From Bacteroidales bacterium (GTDB taxonomy: Bacteria; Bacteroidota; Bacteroidia; Bacteroidales; UBA3663): a stretch of 41,091 nt of DNA. The notes under the pieces are model-generated. The model saw only the letters and a program-made list of their open reading frames with translations, did not search any database and was not told where the DNA came from. The DNA lies in NCBI GenBank assembly GCA_017449065.1, contig JAFSKF010000047.1, forward strand, positions 1-41,091, given 5' to 3'. Positions 25,773-33,738 of the stretch are shown one piece after another (positions within the stretch are counted from its first letter, which is position 1; every line of letters begins with the position of its first letter). A program made the position numbers and the translations under genes.

Positions 25773-27602
25773 TTAGTCAACCACTTTCTTAAATGGGCTG
25801 ACACGCTTGAAGTTACGGTTTACGTTGCACTTCTTTGCGTTCTCAACGGTCTTATTGAGCAAACGGCGAGCCAACGGAGCAGCTGGATCTGCCGGAGCCT
25901 GATGGAAGTCAACCTTGAAAGCACCATTAGAATTGCTATAATAACTGCCATCGCCTATCCAAGTGATAAAGCTCTTTGGTGTTTCGAAAGCAATGATACT
26001 GTCAGCATAAGTTCCGAAATATCCGGCGCCTGCCACTTCTTCTGCAGAATATCCATTAGCCATATAATAGTAAGCAAATGAAACTGCCTGATGAATATCT
26101 CCATTCCAGTTGATACCCAAATCAGTGAATGGAACATAAACCTGCGCAGGATTCAGAGCTACAATCTCCATATTGGTATCATAGTAGTCATCCTCACCTT
26201 CGTTGTAAGGATATGCAGCACCGTAAGGGCTCTTCAGACGGAAGTAACCCGGAAGCTCAGTATGTTCCTGAATCTCGACCTGATAGGTAATCGGATCATA
26301 CTTGCTGCTATAGGTAGAAATAACCAGGTCGTCGGTGTATTTAGCCAAACCGATTGTCTGCCATGGGTTAACTTCACCTGCAGCATAGTATTCTACAGGA
26401 ATTGAGTAAGCAAAGCCTGCCTGTGGCTCACCTTCAGCACTGTAAGGAACAGCAACGATAAAGAACTCGCCACTCAAGTCACCAACAGGAATAAATACAT
26501 AAGATGAATCGGAACTGGTCTCAGCAAAGTCAATAGTTCCATTTACGATGCCCTCGTATGCCTCATCTTCAGTAGCACCTGCAGCAATACGTGTAAAGGC
26601 AACATCTTTGGCAGACTTGACAAGCACAACGAACTGATCTTCAGCACCTGCCAATACGCCTTTGTTGCGAATCATAACGCTATAGTCCGGATGCTCGAAA
26701 CCGGCCAAAGCCATGGTTTCGTAAGCAGGTTCATAAACGCCATAACGACCAGCAGACTCATTCCAAACATATGCAATCATATAGAAGTAGAAGATACCAT
26801 TCTCAGGATCGTAATAAGAAGGAGAAGTAATATCCCAACCACTGCTCTCTACAATTGGATTCAAATCACGCAAACCGGAAGCGATGAATGTGGCAACATC
26901 TGCCTCATGAACCTCCTGTTCATTGTCATTGATATAGCCGATTCCGAAAGCTGGAACAGTCACCTCATTCGTAACAGTGTTGAGTGTCCAAACCATGTCA
27001 ACACCATTAAACATTTTGCTCTGACGGAACTGAACCTGAGTAGGATCAACGGTATTCACACGACGGTAAATCGGATTTTCATTACCAGCTCCAGAATAGA
27101 AAGCTGCATAAGTATAAACACCGGTAGTGTAAGCTTTCCACTCACTCCAAGGCTGTGGGCGATCGATTACAAAAGTATAATCGGAAACAGCATACTGGTT
27201 AGCAACATCCGAAGGAATTGTAACTTTTACCTGAATGGCATCGTCATATTCGAAACCGGAATAAGACACAGCAATCGAAGTTGCCAAGGTATCGGCTTCA
27301 AAAGTTACTGAAGTTGGGAACGAGAGAACAGCTGTTGCACTGTTGGATGCAGCAGAAACCGTGTCAATTGTCAACTCGACAGTCTTAGCACCACTTGCAT
27401 TCTTACGATAAACAGGAATCTCGATGGTACCGGCAGTTCCTTCGACATCATAGGAGGTAGCAATGTCTGCTGCAAAATATACGCCATCACCAGGAATTTT
27501 CGGACTAACTGCCGAATCTACTTCATCGTAGGAGCATGAGCCTAACGAAAGGCTCATGACTGCGATGGTAGCGACGCTCAGAAAAATCTTATTATATTTC
27601 AT
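25773..27602 (-). CDS. Large surface lipoprotein of the left SusCD operon
   Basis: This 609-residue protein has a lipoprotein signal (LSLGSCSYDEVDSA); the acidic residues after the lipid-modified Cys26-type site fit export to the Bacteroides cell surface. The first 150 residues look like a beta-sandwich with some Calx-beta resemblance (GTIEIPVYRKNASGAKTVELT). The rest is aromatic-rich and beta-rich without a family I can name. It ends in an unusual basic tail (about 28 residues from RRLLNKTVENAKKC). It is the third gene of the operon, 32 nt after SusD, the position of SusE/SusF-type glycan-binding proteins; a glycan- or protein-binding role is inferred from position only. Confidence 0.65.
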   Translation of the reverse strand: MKYNKIFLSVATIAVMSLSLGSCSYDEVDSAVSPKIPGDGVYFAADIATSYDVEGTAGTIEIPVYRKNASGAKTVELTIDTVSAASNSATAVLSFPTSVTFEADTLATSIAVSYSGFEYDDAIQVKVTIPSDVANQYAVSDYTFVIDRPQPWSEWKAYTTGVYTYAAFYSGAGNENPIYRRVNTVDPTQVQFRQSKMFNGVDMVWTLNTVTNEVTVPAFGIGYINDNEQEVHEADVATFIASGLRDLNPIVESSGWDITSPSYYDPENGIFYFYMIAYVWNESAGRYGVYEPAYETMALAGFEHPDYSVMIRNKGVLAGAEDQFVVLVKSAKDVAFTRIAAGATEDEAYEGIVNGTIDFAETSSDSSYVFIPVGDLSGEFFIVAVPYSAEGEPQAGFAYSIPVEYYAAGEVNPWQTIGLAKYTDDLVISTYSSKYDPITYQVEIQEHTELPGYFRLKSPYGAAYPYNEGEDDYYDTNMEIVALNPAQVYVPFTDLGINWNGDIHQAVSFAYYYMANGYSAEEVAGAGYFGTYADSIIAFETPKSFITWIGDGSYYSNSNGAFKVDFHQAPADPAAPLARRLLNKTVENAKKCNVNRNFKRVSPFKKVVD

Positions 27603-27634
27603 ATTGCTTATTCTTTAATAATTTGACCAAAGGT

Positions 27635-29260
27635 TTAGAAGAGGGTTACCGATTCGTCTTCGTCAACTTTGTATTCACTGTAAGCCTCGGTAACGCAAGC
27701 ATTCTGATCCGTCTCGCTAATACCTACATTGGCCTCGATTTCAGGCTGAGGAATAGGCCACAGCAAGATGTTGGAACCGGCAGGTACATTCAGGATATAC
27801 TTATCGGACAAGGCTGCGGTGTTACGACGGTCGATACCCTTATTCAGGCGCATGATGTCGAACCAGTTCATACCTTCGCCCCAGAACTCGATACGACGCT
27901 GACGCCAGATTTCATCTGGCAGACTATTACCAGTCATAGCCAATGAATAGTTAGGATCACGATAAGTCTTGACAAAATCCTCTAAGATGGCCTGACTGCC
28001 GTTAGCCTCTGCCAAGATGTAATACATCTCCTCAACACGCATCAAAGGAATATCGTTAGCGTTGATTTCGGTTTCAGGAACGTACTTGTAAGGAGCGAAC
28101 TTGGTGTTCATGTAAGGAACATTGATGTCGTAGTTAGCCAACGACTGATAGAGCTCGTCAGAAAGGGCTGCATTCTCACCGTTCTCATCCAGGAACCAGG
28201 TGCGACGAACGTCGGTTTCGCTCAGCGACTGATACAACTTCTTAGAAATGCGGTAGCCAGAGTTGAACTCACCGTAACCATAGTTCATGGTACCGATGTG
28301 AGAAACCCAGTTTACGATACCTGAAGAAACGACATCGTCAGACTCTTCGATAAGCACACCCCACATCCAGTCGTTCTCGTTACGATCGTTAAACGAAGGA
28401 CCTGTTGCATCTGCCAGGCTCTTTGGAGTGGCAGTAGTGTTGTCGATGGCTGCCTGTGCATCGGCAGCAGCAGCAGTCTTATTGCCTTTCACCAAGTTGA
28501 TTCGGGCACGCAGACCATAGGCAACAGCCAAGTCGATGTAACGGATGTCAGCACGCTTGTAACCGGCAGCCTGGCTGGCTGTCAGCAAGGAAACAGTTGC
28601 ATCGATATCGGCATAAATCTGATCGTAAACCTCAGCTACAGAAGCGCGAGGAGCACCTGCGCTGGCTGCGCTACTTGCATTGGCATCGGTGATGATCGGT
28701 ACGGCAGGAGTGGTAGCCGGATCGACAATCTGATAGTTGAAAGCATACAGCTGAACCAGCTGGAAGTAAGCGAAAGCACGGGCACCCAAAGCCTGAGCCA
28801 AGTTGAACTGGCTTTCAGCATTGTCGGTAGCAGGATCAATCACACCACTCACAGCGTTGGCTGTGTAAATCAACGAATACAAATCACTCCAAACAATATA
28901 GGTGGCACGGCTGTTAGCCACACGGCTTGAGAAATCCAAACCGTAGCTGAACCAGTTATAACCGGCATCGGATACAATCATATCCTCGCCTTCGGTATCG
29001 GTCAGCAACATAATGGAAGGATAGCCGAAGTCGTTGTGCTGAGAACCCAGATAGCCATAGTTTGGCTGATAGTTGGTGAAGTTGGCAAAGATTGCGGTTA
29101 CTGCAGCAGCGGCTTTCTCTGCATCTTTGGCAACAACGTCTGCCTTCTGTTCGGAGGTCACGGTGCTACCTTCCGGCTCTGTGTCCATATCAACACAGCT
29201 GGTGGCCAGGCTCAGGCCTACCAAAGCAGCAACAGACGATAAAATATATTTCTTATTCAT
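27635..29260 (-). CDS. SusD/RagB family nutrient-binding lipoprotein (left operon)
   Basis: This 541-residue lipoprotein has a signal ending SLATSC followed by VDMDTEPEG. The N-terminal helical region with YIVWSDLYSLIYTANAVSG, then AQALGARAFAYFQLVQLYAF, is typical of SusD TPR-like helices. The C-terminal RRIEFWGEGMNWFDIMRLNKG motif is a hallmark of the family. SusD proteins form the lid over the SusC transporter and capture glycans or peptides at the surface. It follows SusC by 57 nt and is followed by the 609-residue lipoprotein. The substrate is unknown. Confidence 0.95.
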   Translation of the reverse strand: MNKKYILSSVAALVGLSLATSCVDMDTEPEGSTVTSEQKADVVAKDAEKAAAAVTAIFANFTNYQPNYGYLGSQHNDFGYPSIMLLTDTEGEDMIVSDAGYNWFSYGLDFSSRVANSRATYIVWSDLYSLIYTANAVSGVIDPATDNAESQFNLAQALGARAFAYFQLVQLYAFNYQIVDPATTPAVPIITDANASSAASAGAPRASVAEVYDQIYADIDATVSLLTASQAAGYKRADIRYIDLAVAYGLRARINLVKGNKTAAAADAQAAIDNTTATPKSLADATGPSFNDRNENDWMWGVLIEESDDVVSSGIVNWVSHIGTMNYGYGEFNSGYRISKKLYQSLSETDVRRTWFLDENGENAALSDELYQSLANYDINVPYMNTKFAPYKYVPETEINANDIPLMRVEEMYYILAEANGSQAILEDFVKTYRDPNYSLAMTGNSLPDEIWRQRRIEFWGEGMNWFDIMRLNKGIDRRNTAALSDKYILNVPAGSNILLWPIPQPEIEANVGISETDQNACVTEAYSEYKVDEDESVTLF

Positions 29261-29317
29261 ATTACTTCTGAATTTAAAAGTTTCTAATTGTCTTTATCAA
29301 ATATACAATTCGATGAA

Positions 29318-32300
29318 TTAGAAGGTTACGCTAAGACCTCCGGAAAGGGTGCGGATTGGAGAGTAAACTGCAGAAGTTGCAGTGGTGAAGCTCTGACGTG
29401 GATCCAAGCCCTTACGTGCAGAAATCAAAGCTACGTTATCGCCGGTGAAGAGAACACGAACCTTCTCCATACCCCACTTGCGAACCACCTTCTTAGGAAC
29501 GGTATAGCCAACAGTGATGTTGTTAAGAGACAAATAGCTGGCATTGGTCAACCAACGATCGGAGGTTGAGTTAGCATAGTTGTCGGCAGTATTCAGACGA
29601 GGAATGTCGGTGTTGGTATGAGATGGAGTCCAGGCATTCTTGATGTCATGGTGCCAGTTCTGACCTGCATAGTAGGCTGTGCCACTGTGCATCAGGCGCT
29701 GATAACCGGAATCGAAGATATGACCGCCCAACTGATAAGAGAATTCAACAGCAAAGTCGAAACCGTAAGCGTTAGCATTCAAACCAAAGCCACCATACCA
29801 TTTTGGCAGAAGGTTCTTGGTTGAATGACGGTTGGTTGAGTTGGCTGTACTCCAGTTAACAGTCTTATATTCCTGGCCAGGAGCAATTGTGTTACCGTAA
29901 ACATCGGTCAAATCGCTTTCTCCGGTGTTCTTAGCCCAATAGAGAGCCATACCGTCGTTGTTTGGATCGGCAGCACCGTTCAGTACGCCGGCAGACTTAA
30001 CCAGATACATGTGGTAGCGAGACTTGCCCTCTTCGTAGATGTAAGAACCGCTAATCAACTTACCCTTCAAATCCTTGTGCAGTTCGTTGATCTCATTCTG
30101 AATATAGGTAGCATTGGCATGAACGCTCAAACCATAGTTCTTCTGTTTCAAAATGGTGTAGTCAAGATCGATTTCAACACCCTGATTGGTCATCGAACCT
30201 ACGTTCATAGGAATCTCAGAATAACCGTTTGAAGATGCAACTGGCTTATAGTAAAGCATGTCCTTCGACTTGCGGCCCCAGTACTCGATAGAACCGTTCA
30301 ACTTCTGATGGAAAGCAGAGAAGTCGAAACCAGCGTTCCAAGACTGAGAAGTCTCCCAAGTCAGATCAGGGTTACCCTTGTAAGAAAGAGTACCATCCGA
30401 CCAGACACCATCAGCACCTGAAATAGAGTACTGATCCATATAAGCATAGTAGTTACCGATGGCATCGTTACCGGTTTCACCGAAAGAAGCCTTGAACTTC
30501 AACATGTCAATCAAAGAGAGATCCTCCATGAATTCCTCGTTGCTCAGCAACCAGGCAGCAGAAGCCGACCAGAAAGTACCCCAACGGTTATCCTCAGAGA
30601 AACGTGAAGAAGCATCACGACGAATAGAAGCATTCACGATGTACTTCTCGTCAAAAGCATAGTTAACACGTCCGAAGATACCCTGTGTAGAATAGTTATC
30701 CTCACCACCGTAGATATACTTGTTGCCGGAAGTGTTCGAGAGGAAGTAGCTGTCAACATCATACAACTTGGTGCTGTAGCCCTCAATGTAGTTGTACTGA
30801 TACTGATAACCTTCGTAACCGAGCGTTACGTCAACGGCATGCTTGTCGGCAAATGTATTGGCATAAGTTGCCAGATACTGCTGAGTGAAACCGTAGGTAC
30901 GCATATGCTCCTGTGTGGCAGAACCGCCGTAGGCAGCAGAGTTACCCATATAGGCATTGCCGAGGTTATCGTAACGGGTGTTATCCAGATCCAAGCCATA
31001 GGTACCACGGATAGATACTCCCTTATAAGGAAGGATCTCCCAGAAACCGTTGGCAGAAAGGATATCCATCTTATACTTGCGGTAGTTGTAAGCCAAATCG
31101 CCTACAGCATTCATCATACCCATGAAGGCACGGTTGCGACCGGCATCGGTTGACTGACCGTAATCGTAAGCAGGCTTGCCGTTCACATACTTGATAGATT
31201 TGTCTGCATTGCGAACATAGAGAGGATAGATCGGTGCAATGAAGTTAGCACCATAAAAAGCATTTCCGGAAGAGTTGGTTGTAGTCTGCTCATCTGGGTA
31301 ACTGTTGTTAGCGTAGCTATAAGAAATATTAGCACCGACCTTCAACCATGACTTGGCCTGATAATCGCCCTTGAAACGAGTAGAGATACGCTCGAAACCG
31401 GAACCGGAGATGATACCCTCGTCGTTCAAGTAACCGGCAGAAATATAGTAGCTGCCATTGTCGTTACCGCCTGCAACCGAGAGATCATACTGCTGGTGTG
31501 AGTGCTTCTTGAAAGTAGCATCATCCCAACGGTCTGGGGTGAAGTAGTAAGTGCCGTCGGTATAACCGAGAGTGGCATTAGGATTTAACTTACCATTGAT
31601 ACCGATGAGGTTCTCGCCCGTGGGTACAGTATAAATATTATAACCGGTAGAACCGTTGGTACCATCATTGCCGGCACCATTCATCAAATAGTTGGCATAA
31701 GCATTGGCTGAAACTGGATCCAAACCATTACCAATAGCAGCAGCATTGTAGAGAGCTACATACTGGGTCTCCAGATATTGCTTCGGAGAGGTCATCACAT
31801 CGTAGCCTTTGGTCTGACGCTGGTTAGCACCGAACTTGGCATCGAAGTTAACCACAGCCTTGCCCGACTTACCGCGCTTGGTGGTAACCATGATAATACC
31901 GTTGGCACCACGAGCACCATACAAAGCGGTAGAAGCAGCATCCTTCAATACGGTCAGCGACTCGATATCGGCAGAGTTGATAGAAGAAAGATCTCCATCG
32001 AAAGGAACTCCATCGACAATGTAGAGCGGGCTTGAACCAGCATTGATAGAACCTACACCACGCACGCGGATGGTAGCAGCGGTACCAGGCTGACCATTGG
32101 CGCTCTGAACCTGCACACCGGCAGTACCCGTCAAAGCCTCCGATACGTTAGAAACCTGGATATCCTGCAACTTCTCAGCCTTAATGGTGGTTGCAGAACC
32201 GGTAAAGGTTCCCTTGGTTGAAGTACCATAAGCGGTTACAATGACTTCGTCAATAACCTCCATGTCCGGATTCAAGGTAACCTTCAGCGGTTTGCCAGTG

Positions 32301-32554
32301 ATAGTTACCTGCTCGGAAGCAAGGCCAATGTATGAAACAGTAAGGGCCTTGGCACTTTCTGGAACTCGAAGAGAGAAGTTGCCGTCGGCATCAGTCGTTG
32401 TACCGTTAGTTGTACCTGGAACAACAACTGTAGCGCCAAAGACTGGTTCTCCATCTTCACTTGAGATGACACGACCGGTAACAACCTTGGTCTGAGCCAT
32501 CAACATCGTTGTCCCGATTGCGAGACAAGCGATGAGAGAAAAGAGTTTTCGCAT
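29318..32554 (-). CDS. SusC/RagA family TonB-dependent transporter (left operon)
   Basis: This 1078-residue outer-membrane transporter has a signal peptide (MRKLFSLIACLAIGTTMLMAQ), a carboxypeptidase-regulatory-like domain (about 25-100, VTGRVISSEDGEPVFGATV), a TonB plug (about 110-225, including SSPLYIVDGVPFDGDL and ALYGARGANGIIMVTTKRGK), and a long barrel ending in GGLSVTF. It imports a large substrate with SusD using TonB energy. Its leader is only 81 bp to the invertase stop and holds no recognisable promoter. Its 5' end is about 80% identical by eye to that of the divergent SusC (13 differences in the first 66 nt). Confidence 0.95.
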   Translation of the reverse strand: MRKLFSLIACLAIGTTMLMAQTKVVTGRVISSEDGEPVFGATVVVPGTTNGTTTDADGNFSLRVPESAKALTVSYIGLASEQVTITGKPLKVTLNPDMEVIDEVIVTAYGTSTKGTFTGSATTIKAEKLQDIQVSNVSEALTGTAGVQVQSANGQPGTAATIRVRGVGSINAGSSPLYIVDGVPFDGDLSSINSADIESLTVLKDAASTALYGARGANGIIMVTTKRGKSGKAVVNFDAKFGANQRQTKGYDVMTSPKQYLETQYVALYNAAAIGNGLDPVSANAYANYLMNGAGNDGTNGSTGYNIYTVPTGENLIGINGKLNPNATLGYTDGTYYFTPDRWDDATFKKHSHQQYDLSVAGGNDNGSYYISAGYLNDEGIISGSGFERISTRFKGDYQAKSWLKVGANISYSYANNSYPDEQTTTNSSGNAFYGANFIAPIYPLYVRNADKSIKYVNGKPAYDYGQSTDAGRNRAFMGMMNAVGDLAYNYRKYKMDILSANGFWEILPYKGVSIRGTYGLDLDNTRYDNLGNAYMGNSAAYGGSATQEHMRTYGFTQQYLATYANTFADKHAVDVTLGYEGYQYQYNYIEGYSTKLYDVDSYFLSNTSGNKYIYGGEDNYSTQGIFGRVNYAFDEKYIVNASIRRDASSRFSEDNRWGTFWSASAAWLLSNEEFMEDLSLIDMLKFKASFGETGNDAIGNYYAYMDQYSISGADGVWSDGTLSYKGNPDLTWETSQSWNAGFDFSAFHQKLNGSIEYWGRKSKDMLYYKPVASSNGYSEIPMNVGSMTNQGVEIDLDYTILKQKNYGLSVHANATYIQNEINELHKDLKGKLISGSYIYEEGKSRYHMYLVKSAGVLNGAADPNNDGMALYWAKNTGESDLTDVYGNTIAPGQEYKTVNWSTANSTNRHSTKNLLPKWYGGFGLNANAYGFDFAVEFSYQLGGHIFDSGYQRLMHSGTAYYAGQNWHHDIKNAWTPSHTNTDIPRLNTADNYANSTSDRWLTNASYLSLNNITVGYTVPKKVVRKWGMEKVRVLFTGDNVALISARKGLDPRQSFTTATSAVYSPIRTLSGGLSVTF

Positions 32555-32589
32555 AAATCTAGTTTAAAAATATGTAATTAACACTAATT

Positions 32590-32600
32590 TTGTTCTCGAA
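32590..32600. repeat. Short inverted-repeat copy in the left SusC leader
   Basis: TTGTTCTCGAA here is the exact reverse complement of TTCGAGAACAA at 33332-33342 on the other side of the invertase gene. Similarity extends imperfectly for a few more bases on the outer sides. Confidence 0.6.
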
Positions 32601-32617
32601 TATTCTCTAAAAAAGCG

Positions 32618-32639
32618 GCGGAATTTAATTGGTCGTTAA
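32618..32639. repeat. Left arm of the SusC-leader inverted repeat
   Basis: Read on the minus strand this is TTAACGACC, 6 nt, ATTCCGC. The right SusC leader has TTAACGACC, 5 nt, ATTCCGC at 33596-33616, so the two are inverted relative to each other. The arm begins inside the stop codon of the invertase gene. Confidence 0.6.
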
Positions 32640-33247
32640 TTGTCGGCTAATCCTTTCATTGCAATGAAGCGGGAGAGAGTAGTTCTGTCCACTTTGCAGA
32701 TTTTTGCGATTTTTCGCAAAGAAACTCCTTTCTTGAGCAGTTTCCTGATCTGGTCTTCTTTTCCCGACAGTTTGTATTTGTTAGGACTGTTCTTCTGACC
32801 CTTCGGTCTGCCAATAGCGCAGCCTTCTGCTTTCTTTCTTGCCAAGGCTTCTTTGGTGCGTTGGCTGATCAGGTTGCGTTCAATTTCTGCCGACAGGCCA
32901 AAGGCGAACGCTAATACCTTACTTTGGATGTCTTCACCCAACCGATAATTGTCTTTGATGGTCCAAACCCTGCATTCTTTGGTCATGCAGATATTCAGGA
33001 TTTCCATAATCATAAAAAGACTCCTGCCGAGTCGGGATAGCTCGCTGCAGATGATCATGTCTCCTTTGTGGACTTTCTTCAAAAGATTCCCAAGTTGTCG
33101 CTTGGTGTAGTTTTTAGTACCACTGATAGTTTCTTCTATCCAGTCATCAATCACAAGGTGCTGTTTTTCGCAGTACGCTTTAATTTCGTAGCGCTGGTTT
33201 TCAACAGTCTGTTTGTCGGTACTGACTCTGATGTAACCGTAAACCAT
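32636..33247 (-). CDS. Mpi-family serine DNA invertase
   Basis: This 203-residue site-specific recombinase has the catalytic serine in VYGYIRVSTDKQ (Ser9), the SELSRLGRS motif of resolvases/invertases, and the helix AFAFGLSAEIERNLISQRTKEAL before a GRPKG linker and a C-terminal helix-turn-helix (KGVSLRKIAKICKVDRTTLSRFI). The sequence closely resembles the Mpi DNA invertase of Bacteroides fragilis, which flips capsule promoters. The start at 33247 places Ser9 as in the family; the longer in-frame extension to 33406 has no homology. It lies between two divergent SusC genes, reads toward the left one and ends 81 bp from it. No clear promoter of its own was found. Confidence 0.9.
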   Translation of the reverse strand: MVYGYIRVSTDKQTVENQRYEIKAYCEKQHLVIDDWIEETISGTKNYTKRQLGNLLKKVHKGDMIICSELSRLGRSLFMIMEILNICMTKECRVWTIKDNYRLGEDIQSKVLAFAFGLSAEIERNLISQRTKEALARKKAEGCAIGRPKGQKNSPNKYKLSGKEDQIRKLLKKGVSLRKIAKICKVDRTTLSRFIAMKGLADN

Positions 33248-33331
33248 TTTCAATTTAATGTAATTAGGAGATAACAAGTATTTAGTTGTTAATAATGCGA
33301 AGCCGGATATGCCACAAATTGCAGAATTGGC

Positions 33332-33388
33332 TTCGAGAACAATATTTGACTTTTCTATAGAGACTTCAAATAGAGAAATATTGGTCGA
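33332..33388. repeat. Imperfect palindrome upstream of the invertase gene
   Basis: TTCGA...CAATATTT (from 33332) mirrors AAATATTG..TCGAA (to 33388), and inner TCTAT/ATAGA also pair. The dyad lies 85-141 bp before the invertase start in an AT-rich gap and could be a recombinase or regulator site. Confidence 0.5.
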
Positions 33389-33494
33389 AATACTTTCCAA
33401 ATGCAATATTTTGCCATTTTATGATGCTCTTTTTTCCAATTTTTACAAAAAAATAGGTATTTTTTGCTAAAATTTCACTTTTTTTGTCACAAAA

Positions 33495-33527
33495 ATTGTT
33501 ATAATTGTAAAAAAGTGTTTATCTTTG
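33495..33527 (+). promoter_or_regulatory. Promoter of the right SusCD operon
   Basis: TATCTTTG at 33520-33527 follows ATTG at 33495-33498 with 21 nt between. It is the only clear Bacteroides promoter found in the gap between the divergent SusC genes and points right. It lies inside the segment bounded by the leader repeats, 68 nt from the right arm. Confidence 0.7.
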
Positions 33528-33534
33528 CGGTTGC

Positions 33535-33738
33535 TATTGTCAAAGTTTTTGTAAAATGGAGGAACAAGCAAAAAGTGGCAATTTGTTGCGGATTTTTAAC
33601 GACCGGTTTATTCCGCTTACAAGATTCAAGCTTCCGCTTCGTTCAGTAGCAATTGGACGAAGTGCACGTCTGTTGCTACCATTCAAGAAACCAGAGATAA
33701 TTCAATTTTAGTGTTCATTAATATTTTAAAACAAGTTT
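33535..33738 (+). promoter_or_regulatory. About 200-nt structured leader of the right SusC gene
   Basis: The leader holds a hairpin at 33646-33679 (GTAGCAA pairing with TTGCTAC, inner GACG with CGTC). It also holds an open frame of 51 codons (ATG 33556 to TAG 33709-33711; MEEQAKSGNLLRIF...). No Shine-Dalgarno sequence or homology supports the frame, so translation is doubtful. Long leaders suggest post-transcriptional control, known for some Bacteroides SusC genes. Confidence 0.45.
33596..33616. repeat. Right arm of the SusC-leader inverted repeat
   Basis: TTAACGACC, 5 nt, ATTCCGC in the right SusC leader; the inverted partner is at 32618-32639. A second shared block, TTAGTGTT-ATTA, lies nearer the start codons (33706-33720 here, 32575-32589 inverted on the left). 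Confidence 0.6.

Noticed and set aside
33248..33406. N-terminal extension of the invertase (53 extra codons)
   Set aside because: Family proteins begin at the VYGYIRVS strand, and the extension overlaps the palindrome and shows no homology.
33464..33649. 61-codon plus-strand open frame over the right SusC promoter
   Set aside because: It spans the -33/-7 elements and is AT-rich by composition; there is no supporting signal.
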